Below are positions 1 through 8,554 of a stretch of 64,000 bases of DNA, piece after piece. A model generated the notes under the pieces. It ran no database searches. It saw only the letters and a list, made by a program, of their open reading frames with translations, and was not told the origin of the DNA. The first letter of the stretch is position 1; each line of letters begins with the position of its first letter. Made by a program: the position numbers and the translations under genes. This DNA is from Woeseiaceae bacterium. GTDB taxonomy: Bacteria > Pseudomonadota > Gammaproteobacteria > Steroidobacterales > Woeseiaceae. The DNA is taken from positions 1 through 64,000 of the forward strand of contig JANQPG010000061.1 of assembly GCA_028289545.1 (NCBI GenBank), read 5' to 3'.

Positions 1-1
1 C

Positions 2-304
2 GAAGACTACGGCGTTGTACTCATGGATTGCCAGATGCCGGAACTCGACGGTTTCGACGCGACGCGCCGGATTCGCGAGTGGGAACTCGAAGCGCTGAAA
101 CGGCCGACGCCCATTGTGGCGCTGACGGCCAACGCCCTGAGCGGAGACCGGGAGGCTTGTCTCGCGGCCGGCATGGACGACTACATCTCCAAACCGTTCA
201 CGGCGGAAGAACTCTATTCCGTGCTGTCGCTCTGGCTGGCCGGCGATGCCGCCAACGACGACGCCGAAACGGACGAGGGGCAAGCCAGCGCCGCTGCAGG
301 CTGA
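2..304 (+). CDS. Receiver domain, C-terminal part of a response regulator or hybrid histidine kinase (partial)
   Basis: The reading frame is open from the window edge, so the N-terminus lies outside. The visible 100 residues are the second half of a CheY-like receiver domain: the phospho-acceptor aspartate in LMDCQMPELDGF, the switch threonine in VALTANAL and the conserved lysine in SKPF. The sequence then ends in a short Asp/Ala-rich tail. The MDCQMP...DGFEATRxIR style is typical of receiver modules at the C-terminus of hybrid sensor kinases or phosphorelay proteins, but a stand-alone regulator cannot be excluded. It converges on metY, with only about 40 bases between them. Confidence 0.9.
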   Translation, partial: EDYGVVLMDCQMPELDGFDATRRIREWELEALKRPTPIVALTANALSGDREACLAAGMDDYISKPFTAEELYSVLSLWLAGDAANDDAETDEGQASAAAG

Positions 305-345
305 AGCGCAGCCCGCTCCCGAGCAGGCTGTGCTTTCCGCTCTCG

Positions 346-1617
346 TCAGGCGGCGCTCAAGGCCTGATCGAGATCGGCAATGATGTCATCGATGTGTTCG
401 ATGCCAATACAAAGCCGGATCATGTCGGGAGTGACGCCGGCCGACACCAGTTCGTCGTCGCTGAGCTGACGATGGGTTGTTGACGCCGGATGCGCTGCCA
501 GCGACTTGACGTCGCCAATGTTGACGAGCCGCAGGAACATCTCGAGCGAGTCGTAGAACTTGACGCCCGCGTCGAAACCGCCCTTGATGCCGAAGGTCAG
601 GAGCGCCGACGGCTTGCCGTTCGTGTATTTCTGCGCGAGATCGTAGTACGGCGATTCCGGAAGACCGCCGTAACGCACCCAGTCGACCTTCGGGTGATCG
701 TTGAGATAGTTGGCAACGGCCAGCGCGTTGTCGCAGTGCCGCTCCATGCGCAGCGGCAAGGTCTGCAGCCCCTGCAGAATCAGGAATGCGCTCATTGGGC
801 TCAGGGCCGAACCCGTGTTTCGAAGCGGTACCGTTCGAGCACGGCCAATGTAGGCCGCCGGCCCGAGCGCCTCCGTGTACACGACGCCGTGGTACGAGTC
901 TTCCGGGCTTGTCAGCATGTGAAATTTCTCGGCGTGTTCCGCCCACGGAAACTGCCCGCCGTCGACAATAACGCCGCCGAGCGTGTTGCCGTGACCGGCC
1001 ATGTACTTGGTCAGCGAGTTGACGACAATATCAGCTCCCCACTGTATGGGTTTGATCAGCGCACCCGTGGCCACGGTGTTGTCGACAATGAGCGGCACTC
1101 CGTGTCCGTGCGCCATGTTTGCAAGCGCCTCGACGTCGACGATGTTCCCGGCCGGGTTGCCGATCGATTCGCAGTAGACGGCCGTGGTCTTGTCGTCGAT
1201 GAGTTTTTCCATGGCCTCGACCGAGTCGTCGTCGGCAAAGCGGACATCGATGCCGAGCTTCGGCAGCATGTGCTTGAAGAGGGTGTAGGTGCCGCCGTAC
1301 AGGAGCGGCACCGTGACGATGTTGTTGCCCTGCTCGGCAATGTTCAGGATCGAGTAGTTCACGGCGGCGCTGCCGGCAGAGAGCCCGAGACCGGCAATGC
1401 CCCCCTCGAGTTCGGCACAGCGCTGTTCCAGCACGGCCGTTGTCGGGTTCATGATCCGCGTGTAGATGTTGCCTTCCACTTCCAGGTTGAAGAGATCGGC
1501 GCCGTGCTGCGCGTTGTCGAACTCGTACGCCACGGTCTGGTAAATCGGCGGCGCAACGGCCTTGGTGGCGCTGTCCGCCTTGAAGCCTGCGTGGATGGCA
1601 ATGGTTTCGTCTTTCAT
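346..1617 (-). CDS. metY: O-acetylhomoserine sulfhydrylase (aminocarboxypropyltransferase)
   Basis: A 423-residue PLP enzyme of the Cys/Met metabolism family, full length for MetY. It makes homocysteine from O-acetylhomoserine and sulfide in the cytoplasm. The N-terminal signature (AIHAGF, PIYQTVAYEF, NLEVEGNIYTRIMNPT) and the PLP-lysine motif NSLTKYMAGHG near residue 210 are clear. The sequence resembles MetY more than the shorter MetZ/MetB group. The ATG overlaps the metA stop codon (TCAT on the plus strand), so the two genes are one translationally coupled operon for direct sulfhydrylation. Confidence 0.93.
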   Translation of the reverse strand: MKDETIAIHAGFKADSATKAVAPPIYQTVAYEFDNAQHGADLFNLEVEGNIYTRIMNPTTAVLEQRCAELEGGIAGLGLSAGSAAVNYSILNIAEQGNNIVTVPLLYGGTYTLFKHMLPKLGIDVRFADDDSVEAMEKLIDDKTTAVYCESIGNPAGNIVDVEALANMAHGHGVPLIVDNTVATGALIKPIQWGADIVVNSLTKYMAGHGNTLGGVIVDGGQFPWAEHAEKFHMLTSPEDSYHGVVYTEALGPAAYIGRARTVPLRNTGSALSPMSAFLILQGLQTLPLRMERHCDNALAVANYLNDHPKVDWVRYGGLPESPYYDLAQKYTNGKPSALLTFGIKGGFDAGVKFYDSLEMFLRLVNIGDVKSLAAHPASTTHRQLSDDELVSAGVTPDMIRLCIGIEHIDDIIADLDQALSAA

Positions 1618-2726
1618 CGAGTTTTTCCTTGCGTGCTGGGCGCCGGTTTTGCGCGTGTCGTATTGATGCCTAAAGGGTCGTCGGGGTCGACGTGCTGCAT
1701 GAACTGCCGCTGGCGATCGAGGTTCGTGAGCTGATAGACGAGGCCGAGCCAGTTGTTGACGATGGCTTTTGCCGTGTCGCCCCAGGTGTTGTCGAGTTTG
1801 TCTTTGAGCTGTTGTTCGAGCGTGTCGGCGACGTTGCCGCCTTGTGCGCTCTGCCGCTTCGCTTCGCTCACGTAGTCGCTGACGATGTGCCGGGCGTCGT
1901 CAGACAGGTAGTTTTCGGGAAACGGCGGCTCGCGTTCCAGCTCGCCCGCAAGGAACCGCCGCAGTTCGCGTCGGTATTCCTTGAGCAGGCTGTTGTAGTC
2001 GTATTCCGGATGTCCCTGAAAGTAAACGACCCGAAACTGGTCCGGACTCACGGCCATGTGCACGCCGCCTTGCTCGCTCTCGGCCAGGACCGTCAAACCA
2101 TTCGCTTCGAGTTGTTCGCGCGAGATGTCGTTGTAGCGGGAGTGGGGCGCGTCGAAGCGGGTATTGATTTCCCGGAGCAGGGGATGCTCGGGCAGCAGGG
2201 CGCGGTGGCTGTACACGCCCCAGCGTTTGCTCGGCAAGGGCTGCCGGTCGATGCCGTGGAAATGCTTGAGCAGCGCGTGAGTGGCGAGGCACGAGCAGAG
2301 AATCGATGCGACGTTTTGCTCGGCCCAGCGCACGACGTCGATGAGCGGTTCCCAGAACGCTTCCTGGTCCAGCGCCGGGTTGGCGACGTTGGCGCCGGTA
2401 ATGACCAGTGCGTCGAGGCCTTCGGTCTTCAAATCCTCGAAGCGGCTGTAGTAACGATCTATGTACGCCCTTGTGTCCGCGCTGCGGTCCAGTTCCGGTA
2501 GCGAGAATGGGTACACGAAAAACTGCGCAATACGGTTACACCCGCCGACGAGCCGGATGAACTGCCGCTCCGTGGCTTCGAGTGCGGCGTCCGGCATCAT
2601 GTTCAGGAACCCGATGTGCAGTTCGCGGATGTCCTGGTGCACGGCGCGGTCCAGCGACAGCAGTTCGTGGCCCTGCTTTTTGAGGTGCTCGAACGTGGGC
2701 AGGTCTGAATGGGCGACTAGCGGCAT
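1614..2726 (-). CDS. metA: Homoserine O-acyltransferase, MetA family
   Basis: A 370-residue MetA-fold enzyme that activates homoserine with an acyl group from acyl-CoA, the first committed step of methionine synthesis. Visible landmarks are LNMMPDAALEATERQF near the N-terminus, the nucleophile cysteine in ILCSCLATHALL, and the catalytic His/Glu in YFQGHPEYD. The start at 2726 (MPLVAHSD) is chosen because family homology begins there; the longer frame upstream has no family features. Acyl specificity is open. The partner metY prefers O-acetylhomoserine, but the substrate loop reads ITGANVANPAL, with an alanine where I align the Gly (succinyl) or Glu (acetyl) determinant. Confidence 0.88.
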   Translation of the reverse strand: MPLVAHSDLPTFEHLKKQGHELLSLDRAVHQDIRELHIGFLNMMPDAALEATERQFIRLVGGCNRIAQFFVYPFSLPELDRSADTRAYIDRYYSRFEDLKTEGLDALVITGANVANPALDQEAFWEPLIDVVRWAEQNVASILCSCLATHALLKHFHGIDRQPLPSKRWGVYSHRALLPEHPLLREINTRFDAPHSRYNDISREQLEANGLTVLAESEQGGVHMAVSPDQFRVVYFQGHPEYDYNSLLKEYRRELRRFLAGELEREPPFPENYLSDDARHIVSDYVSEAKRQSAQGGNVADTLEQQLKDKLDNTWGDTAKAIVNNWLGLVYQLTNLDRQRQFMQHVDPDDPLGINTTRAKPAPSTQGKTR

Positions 2727-2759
2727 GCGGCGAGTGTAACCGCAAGCCCGGGCAACATT

Positions 2760-2775
2760 CAGCCCGTGCGGGCTG
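2760..2775. promoter_or_regulatory. Perfect-arm inverted repeat in the metA leader
   Basis: CAGCCCG-TG-CGGGCTG has 7-bp arms and a 2-bp centre, located 34 bases upstream of the metA start. It could be an operator in the metA/Rieske divergent region or a leader hairpin in the metA mRNA. No known SAM or SAH riboswitch core was recognised around it. Confidence 0.35.
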
Positions 2776-2894
2776 TGGTATCGTCCGAAACCATTGCTCA
2801 TGAGCGGCGCCACGTCCGACCATGGGCGGAACCGGCACTGGGATATCGATCATTGGCACAACGGCAGTCGCCAGGAGATGACGTCGGAAACGGC

Positions 2895-4127
2895 ATGGAT
2901 GTAGCGCGTCGACTCGATATCGAGGCCAGGCTGAACGCCGAAATGGCTCGCCATCGACCGGGTTATGCGCTGTCCTCGGCCTTCTACACCGATCCGGATA
3001 TCTACGAGCTCGAGCTCGAGCGCATCGTGTACCGAAACTGGATTCTTGCCGGGCATGTCAGCGAATTTCAGCGGGCCGGCGATTTCAAGACGCTGCCCGT
3101 CGCGCGGGAGTCGGCGCTGATTGTCCGGGGAGAAGACGGCGAGCTGCGGGGTTTTGCCAACGTCTGTCGGCACCGCGGATCCCGGGTTTGCCTGGAGAGC
3201 GCTGGCAGCACGCGCCGTTTCGTGTGTCCCTACCACGGCTGGAGCTACGACCTGCGTGGTCGCCTGACGGCGGCGCGCGAAATGCCCTCGGAGTTTGAGC
3301 TGCGTGACCACGCTCTTTCGACGCTGCCTGTCGACGTGGTACACGGGCTCGTGTTCGTCGCATTCAGCACGTCACCGCCGCCGCTGGCGTCCGCGCGCCG
3401 AGAACTGGAGCAGCCGATGCGCTGGTTCGGTTTCGAGTCGCTCAAGCTGGCCGAGAGTCGCGCCTATTCCATCCCCGCCAACTGGAAGCTCGCCGTCGAG
3501 AACTACCAGGAGTGTTATCACTGCGCGACCGCGCATCCCGAATACGCGAGCCGGCATACCCTGATGCTCGGCGGCTCGAAACGGGATCGCGTCCAGCGCG
3601 ACATGCTCGACAAGCTCAAGTCCGCCGGTCTCGAACCCCTTACCGTGGACCGTATCGATACCAGGGCGCCGCACGGCGAGACCGGCTACGGTTATAGCCG
3701 CACCGCGTTGTTCGACGGTTACCTGACGGGCAGCCGGGACGGACAGCCGCTGGCGCCGCTGCTGGGAGAGCTCCGCGAATTCGACGGCGGCGCCTCCGAT
3801 TTTTCGTTCGGCGGGTTTAACTTCCTGCTTGCCTACAGCGATCATGTGGTCGCCTACGTATTCACGCCCGTCGAACACGATGCCTGTTCGCTGACGGTCT
3901 ACTGGTACGTGCGGGATGACGCGGAGGAGGGGCGCGACTACGATCCGACCGAACTCACCTGGCTATGGCACAACACCACACTCGAGGACCTCAAGATCAT
4001 TGAGAGCAACTGGCAGGGCGTACGATCCCGCCACTACCGGCCGGGGCCGTTGTCGAAGATGGAGACGGCCCAGCGCAACTATCTCGATTGGCTGCTGACC
4101 CAACTCGCGGAGCCCGTGCGCGCATGA
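2895..4127 (+). CDS. Rieske non-heme iron oxygenase, alpha subunit
   Basis: 410 residues, with an N-terminal Rieske [2Fe-2S] domain (CRHRG then CPYHGW, the CxH...CxxH ligands). The C-terminal catalytic domain carries the mononuclear iron site: bridging Glu and two His in NYQECYHCATAHPEY, plus the Asp in LEDLKIIESNWQGV. This pattern matches the GbcA/CntA/stachydrine-demethylase type of Rieske oxygenase, which hydroxylates N-methyl groups or small carboxylates, better than ring dioxygenases. No beta subunit, ferredoxin or FNR-type reductase is nearby. The start at 2895 is the first ATG matching family length. It overlaps the next gene by ATGA and heads the operon. Confidence 0.85.
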   Translation: MDVARRLDIEARLNAEMARHRPGYALSSAFYTDPDIYELELERIVYRNWILAGHVSEFQRAGDFKTLPVARESALIVRGEDGELRGFANVCRHRGSRVCLESAGSTRRFVCPYHGWSYDLRGRLTAAREMPSEFELRDHALSTLPVDVVHGLVFVAFSTSPPPLASARRELEQPMRWFGFESLKLAESRAYSIPANWKLAVENYQECYHCATAHPEYASRHTLMLGGSKRDRVQRDMLDKLKSAGLEPLTVDRIDTRAPHGETGYGYSRTALFDGYLTGSRDGQPLAPLLGELREFDGGASDFSFGGFNFLLAYSDHVVAYVFTPVEHDACSLTVYWYVRDDAEEGRDYDPTELTWLWHNTTLEDLKIIESNWQGVRSRHYRPGPLSKMETAQRNYLDWLLTQLAEPVRA

Positions 4128-5740
4128 AGCGATACGACGCGCTCGTGCTCGGCGCCGGGCACAACGGACTGACGACGGCCGCTTTTCTGGCGCGCGCCGG
4201 GTTGAGAGTTCTGTGCCTCGAGAAGAACGACTACATCGGCGGCGCCGCCGTTTCCCGAAATCTCTACAAAGACTGGATCTATTCGAACTGCTCGTACGTC
4301 TGCAGCCTGCTTCGGCCCGAAATCTTCCGCGCCCTGGAGCTCGAGCGGCACGGTCTGCAGATCACACCTTTCGGCGGTTCGCTGACTTTCATGGAGAACG
4401 GCGACTACTTCGGCAGCTACCACGATCCCGCGGTTGCCTACCGGGAGATGGTGCGGCATTCGCGCCGGGATGCCGATGCCTATGTCCGCTACCGCGCCGA
4501 TACCCGGCGGCAGTGCCGCCTGATCCGCGATTTCCTGCTGACGACGCCGCCCGATCCCACTTCGTTCAGAGCCGCGGATCTACGCGCACTCAAGGCCATC
4601 GGCGGCAAGCTCGCGGAGCTCGACGAGATGCAGATGTACGACACGCTGAGATTCTGGACGAGCAGCGTGGCCGATTTTCTCAGCGAATACTTCGAGACCG
4701 ACGTGATCAAGGCTGCGCTGTCGGGCAGCGGGATCATCGGCACGGCGCTCGGCGTCTATTCGCCGGGCACGGCCTACGTGCTGCTGCATCACTACATGGG
4801 CGACATTGACGGCAACGTCGGTGCCTGGGGTTATGCTCGCGGCGGCATGGGCGCGGTGTCCAACGCCCTGGCCGGGGCGTTTCGCGCCGCCGGCGGAGAA
4901 CTACGCACCGAGGCGGGCGTGTCGCAAATTCTCGTGAAGAAAGGCAAGGTGTCGGGCGTGGTGCTGGACAACGACGAGGAGATCGAAGCCGACGTCGTCG
5001 TCTCCGCAATGGACGTCAAGCGAACCTTCCTCGACTGCATGCAGGCGTCCGATCTGCCGGGGTCCTTTCGTCATCGCATCGAGCATTTCAAAATTCGCGG
5101 CTCTTCCGGAAAACTCAATATTGCGCTCGACGGACTGCCGGAGTTTCCCGCCTTGCCCAAAGGCAGCCCGCTGTACCACGCCGACATGCACTTCATCGAT
5201 TCCCTGTCGCGCATGGAGCGGGCCTACGATGACTGGAAAGACGGCGCCTGGTCTGCGGATCCGTACATCGACATGGTGATTCCCACCATGACCGATCCGA
5301 CGATGGCGCCTCCCGGGAAACACTTCATGAGCTGCTTCGTGCAGTACTGCCCACACAAGCTGCAGGGCCGCGACTGGACACAGCCCGAGCGCGAGGCGTT
5401 TGCGCAGACCGTGATCGACCAGATTGCCCGCTACAGCCCAAACTTCAAGGACCTGATACTGCATGTGGAAATTCGCACGCCCGAGGACATCGAGGCCGAG
5501 ATCGGGATTACCGAGGGCAACATCTTTCACGGCGAACTGACCCTGGATCAACTGCTGTTTAACCGGCCGGTACCGGGATTCTCACAGTACCGGGCTCCCG
5601 TTTCTGGCCTGTACCTGTGCGGATCGAGCACCCATCCCGGCGGTGGGGTCATGGCAGCACCGGGCGCCAACGCGGCTCGCGAGATCCTGCGAGACTTGAA
5701 GCGGCCAAACCCCGTGCCGCCGAGCTACGAAGATGACTGA
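4124..5740 (+). CDS. FAD-dependent oxidoreductase, phytoene-desaturase/PYROXD2-like
   Basis: 538 residues. The N-terminal dinucleotide-binding fold is VLGAGHNGLTTAAFLARAG with the acidic end LEKNDYIGGAA. The C-terminal FAD motif is YLCGSSTHPGGGVMAAPGAN, typical of phytoene dehydrogenase-like amine/alkane oxidoreductases. The start at 4124 overlaps the Rieske stop (ATGA); the longer frame upstream lies inside the Rieske gene. It is one of two adjacent paralogues in this operon, probably desaturating or dehydrogenating the pathway substrate or passing electrons to the oxygenase. The substrate is unknown. Confidence 0.85.
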   Translation: MKRYDALVLGAGHNGLTTAAFLARAGLRVLCLEKNDYIGGAAVSRNLYKDWIYSNCSYVCSLLRPEIFRALELERHGLQITPFGGSLTFMENGDYFGSYHDPAVAYREMVRHSRRDADAYVRYRADTRRQCRLIRDFLLTTPPDPTSFRAADLRALKAIGGKLAELDEMQMYDTLRFWTSSVADFLSEYFETDVIKAALSGSGIIGTALGVYSPGTAYVLLHHYMGDIDGNVGAWGYARGGMGAVSNALAGAFRAAGGELRTEAGVSQILVKKGKVSGVVLDNDEEIEADVVVSAMDVKRTFLDCMQASDLPGSFRHRIEHFKIRGSSGKLNIALDGLPEFPALPKGSPLYHADMHFIDSLSRMERAYDDWKDGAWSADPYIDMVIPTMTDPTMAPPGKHFMSCFVQYCPHKLQGRDWTQPEREAFAQTVIDQIARYSPNFKDLILHVEIRTPEDIEAEIGITEGNIFHGELTLDQLLFNRPVPGFSQYRAPVSGLYLCGSSTHPGGGVMAAPGANAAREILRDLKRPNPVPPSYEDD

Positions 5741-7277
5741 GCGTTTCGACGTTGTCATCGTCGGCGGGGGCCACAACGGCCTCGTTGCGGCAGCCGAGCT
5801 GGCAAAAGCCGGTAAGGCTGTCGTTGTGCTGGAGGCGAAATCCCAGATTGGTGGGGCCTGCACGACCCGGGAGTTTGCCGACGGTTTCAACGTGTCGGCG
5901 GCGGCGCATCTCGTCTACCAGCTGCAGCCGCACGTCGAGAAACGGCTGAGTCCGAAGCCTCGCTACGCTGCTCGCGCTCTGGATACCGTGGTGCTCGGCG
6001 GAGACGGACAGCGGGTTCGTTACGGCAGCACCAGCATCGCGGGGGTCGACGATGCCGATCGGGGGGCGTATGCGCGCTACGCAAAACGCATGCGCCGCTT
6101 CAGTCGTGTGTTGTGGCGCTGGCTCAACCGCGTGCCGCCACGCCTCCTGAGCGGGCGGGGCACCGACACCCGGCAGCTCCTGCGCATGGCCCTCGAGCTC
6201 CGCCTGCTCGGCAAGTCGGAGATGCGCGAGTTTCTGCGGCTCATCGGCGGCAACATCTATGACCACGTCGACGAACAGTTCTCGAACGAGTTGCTGAAAG
6301 GCGGCTTGTGCCTCGATGCCGTCCTGGGCACCCATGCCGGTCCAAGGTCACCGAACACCATCGTCGCCGCGCTGCACCGGCTCGGCGGCGCGGGCGGCAC
6401 GTATGCGCTGCCGGCCGGCGGTATGGGTAGCGTGGCCGCAGGCCTGATGATGACGGCGCGCGCCGAAGGCGCGGACATACGCACGGACAGCCCGGTACGC
6501 TCGATCCGTGTCGACAACGGCCGGGTGGTCGGGGTCGAAACCGCCGACGGCGCGCGGATCGACAGCTACGTCGTGCTGTCGTCGGTCGACCCGAAGCAAA
6601 CCGTGCGCTCGCTCGTGGGCGAGCGGCACTTCGAAACCGGGTTTCTGAGACGCATTGGACATTTGCGCGCGGCGGGCAACGCGGCCAAGCTGCATCTGGC
6701 GCTCGACGGCCTCCCCGATTCCGAAGGCCCTGGCCACGAGGAACTGGGGCAGCGCCTGTTGATTGCGCCCGGGCCCGACGCCGTCGAACGTGCGTTTAAC
6801 CCGGCCAAATACGGCCGCTGCTCGGAAGCACCGGTCATGGAAATCCTGATACCGAGCATTCATGACGAAACGGCTGCGCCCGCGGGGCAGCATGTTCTGT
6901 CGGCCGTTGCGCAGTATGCGCCCTACGAGCTCGAGGGCGGTTGGGACGACGAGTCGAAGCGACAGTTCTTCGAAACCTGTCTCGATACCCTCGAGGTCTA
7001 CCTGCCGGGTATCCGCGCGCGGATACTCGAAGGAGAGCTTCTGACACCCGTGGACCTCGCAAACGAATTCCGGATGAGCGGCGGTCATTGGCACCACGGC
7101 GAACTGGCGCTTGACCAGTTCCTGTTTACGCGCCCGGTTCCCGGCGCCGCGCAGTATCGAGCGCCGCTGGACGGCCTGTATTTCTGCGGTGCCGGCAGCC
7201 ATCCCGGCGGGGGCGTCAGCGGTGCGCCGGGTTACAACGCGGCGCGTGCGCTGCTTAATCGCGAGGCGGACCGATGA
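5733..7277 (+). CDS. FAD-dependent oxidoreductase, phytoene-desaturase-like (second paralogue)
   Basis: 514 residues. It begins with VIVGGGHNGLVAAAELAKAG and LEAKSQIGGAC and ends with YFCGAGSHPGGGVSGAPGYN. These are the same two FAD/NAD motifs as its upstream neighbour, so the pair probably arose by duplication and has diverged substantially. Its ATG lies inside the last codons of the upstream gene (8-base overlap), and its stop overlaps the GcvT-like start. Such neighbours may work as a heterodimer or on successive intermediates; that is inference. Confidence 0.85.
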   Translation: MTERFDVVIVGGGHNGLVAAAELAKAGKAVVVLEAKSQIGGACTTREFADGFNVSAAAHLVYQLQPHVEKRLSPKPRYAARALDTVVLGGDGQRVRYGSTSIAGVDDADRGAYARYAKRMRRFSRVLWRWLNRVPPRLLSGRGTDTRQLLRMALELRLLGKSEMREFLRLIGGNIYDHVDEQFSNELLKGGLCLDAVLGTHAGPRSPNTIVAALHRLGGAGGTYALPAGGMGSVAAGLMMTARAEGADIRTDSPVRSIRVDNGRVVGVETADGARIDSYVVLSSVDPKQTVRSLVGERHFETGFLRRIGHLRAAGNAAKLHLALDGLPDSEGPGHEELGQRLLIAPGPDAVERAFNPAKYGRCSEAPVMEILIPSIHDETAAPAGQHVLSAVAQYAPYELEGGWDDESKRQFFETCLDTLEVYLPGIRARILEGELLTPVDLANEFRMSGGHWHHGELALDQFLFTRPVPGAAQYRAPLDGLYFCGAGSHPGGGVSGAPGYNAARALLNREADR

Positions 7278-8467
7278 GTGCTTCCCAGGTTGCGCAGGGC
7301 CGGCTCGTCACGCCGTTCTACTCGCGACAGCGCGAGCTGGACACGCTGAACCGGTGGCACGAATGGAAAGGTTATACGGTGGCCGACGCGTTTTATTGCG
7401 CGGAACTCGAGTACTTCGCGATCCGCAACGCAACGGCGGTATTCGACCTCACGCCGATGACGAAGTATCGGATTCGCGGCGTCGACGCTACGGCTTATCT
7501 CGACCGCCTGATGACGCGCGATATGTACGGACTGGCGGTCGGCAGAGTGGCTTACGCCGTCTGGTGTAACGACGCCGGACAGGTGCTCGACGACGGCACC
7601 GTGTTCCGTCTGGGTGAGCACGACTATCGGCTGTGTTCCCAGGAACGGCACTTCGACTGGCTGTGTGCATCGGCTGCGGGCTTCGACGTCGAGGTTGTGC
7701 ACGAAACCGCCGAGATTGCCGCGCTGGCCGTGCAGGGGCCCACCTCGTTCAGCACGCTGGAGCGCATGGGTTTGGGCGACGTGCGCTCGCTGAAGCCCTT
7801 CGACCTCATGTCGGTCGACTACGCCGGTACGCCGATCGTCGTGTCGCGCACGGGTTTCACCGGCGACCTGGGCTACGAAGTCTGGCTGCCGCCGATACTC
7901 GCGGAAGCGTTCTGGGACGATCTGTTTACCGCCGGGGCGCCGGTTGGGATTCGCGCGATCGGCGGCGACGCGCTCGAGCTCGCGCGCATCGAGGCCGGGT
8001 ATCTCGTCGCGGGCGTCGATTTCCTGCCCGCCGACGAGATCGTGCGCCCCGGTCGGGGTCGTTCGCCGCTTGAACTGGGGCTCGAGTGGCTCGTCGACTT
8101 CGGTAAACCGCATTTCAACGGCCGGCGGGCGCTCGCCGAGGAGTGGCGAACGGGTCCGCGACGGCGCTTCGTGCGGCTCGACGTCGACGGCAACAAGCCG
8201 GCGCGCGATGCCTATATTTACGCGCGGCCCGGCGGCGGCAAGCAGGTCGGATTCGTTACGTCGGCGGCCTGGTCGCCCGTCTGCAAGCGGAGCATTGCGC
8301 TCGGCACGGTCGACGCGCGCTACGGCAAGCCGGGGGATACACTCTGGGTCGAGATCTACTACAACCAGGAGATGCGCTGGCGCCGCAAGATGGCCCGAGC
8401 ATCCGTCGTCGAAGGGCCGTTCTGGGACCCGCCGCGCCGCCGAACAACGCCGCCGGTACCCTACTGA
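7274..8467 (+). CDS. Aminomethyltransferase (GcvT/DmdA/LigM fold) family protein
   Basis: 397 residues with the glycine-cleavage T-protein fold. Visible are the folate-region aspartates in GQVLDDGTVFRL, the signature RTGFTGDLGYEVW and ARIEAGYLVAGVDF, and a C-terminal beta-barrel ending in KMARASVVEGPFWDPP. Family members move a methyl or methylene group from an N-, S- or O-methyl substrate to tetrahydrofolate. No glycine-cleavage H or P protein is nearby, so it is not the housekeeping GcvT. Its coupling (ATGA) to the Rieske and FAD genes suggests it takes a C1 unit in the same pathway. A Pro/Arg-rich tail ends the protein. Confidence 0.82.
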   Translation: MSASQVAQGRLVTPFYSRQRELDTLNRWHEWKGYTVADAFYCAELEYFAIRNATAVFDLTPMTKYRIRGVDATAYLDRLMTRDMYGLAVGRVAYAVWCNDAGQVLDDGTVFRLGEHDYRLCSQERHFDWLCASAAGFDVEVVHETAEIAALAVQGPTSFSTLERMGLGDVRSLKPFDLMSVDYAGTPIVVSRTGFTGDLGYEVWLPPILAEAFWDDLFTAGAPVGIRAIGGDALELARIEAGYLVAGVDFLPADEIVRPGRGRSPLELGLEWLVDFGKPHFNGRRALAEEWRTGPRRRFVRLDVDGNKPARDAYIYARPGGGKQVGFVTSAAWSPVCKRSIALGTVDARYGKPGDTLWVEIYYNQEMRWRRKMARASVVEGPFWDPPRRRTTPPVPY

Positions 8468-8554
8468 GGACTTGCCGCGAACACGGCGATGGCGTTCACG
8501 GGTATCATCAAGCGCGTTTTCTCTTGCTCACCAGCCGTTACTCGGGAAACCAAT

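Noticed and set aside
2727..2894. A SAM or SAH riboswitch in the metA leader
   Set aside because: I looked for the conserved cores and saw none. Only the simple hairpin at 2760 is supported.
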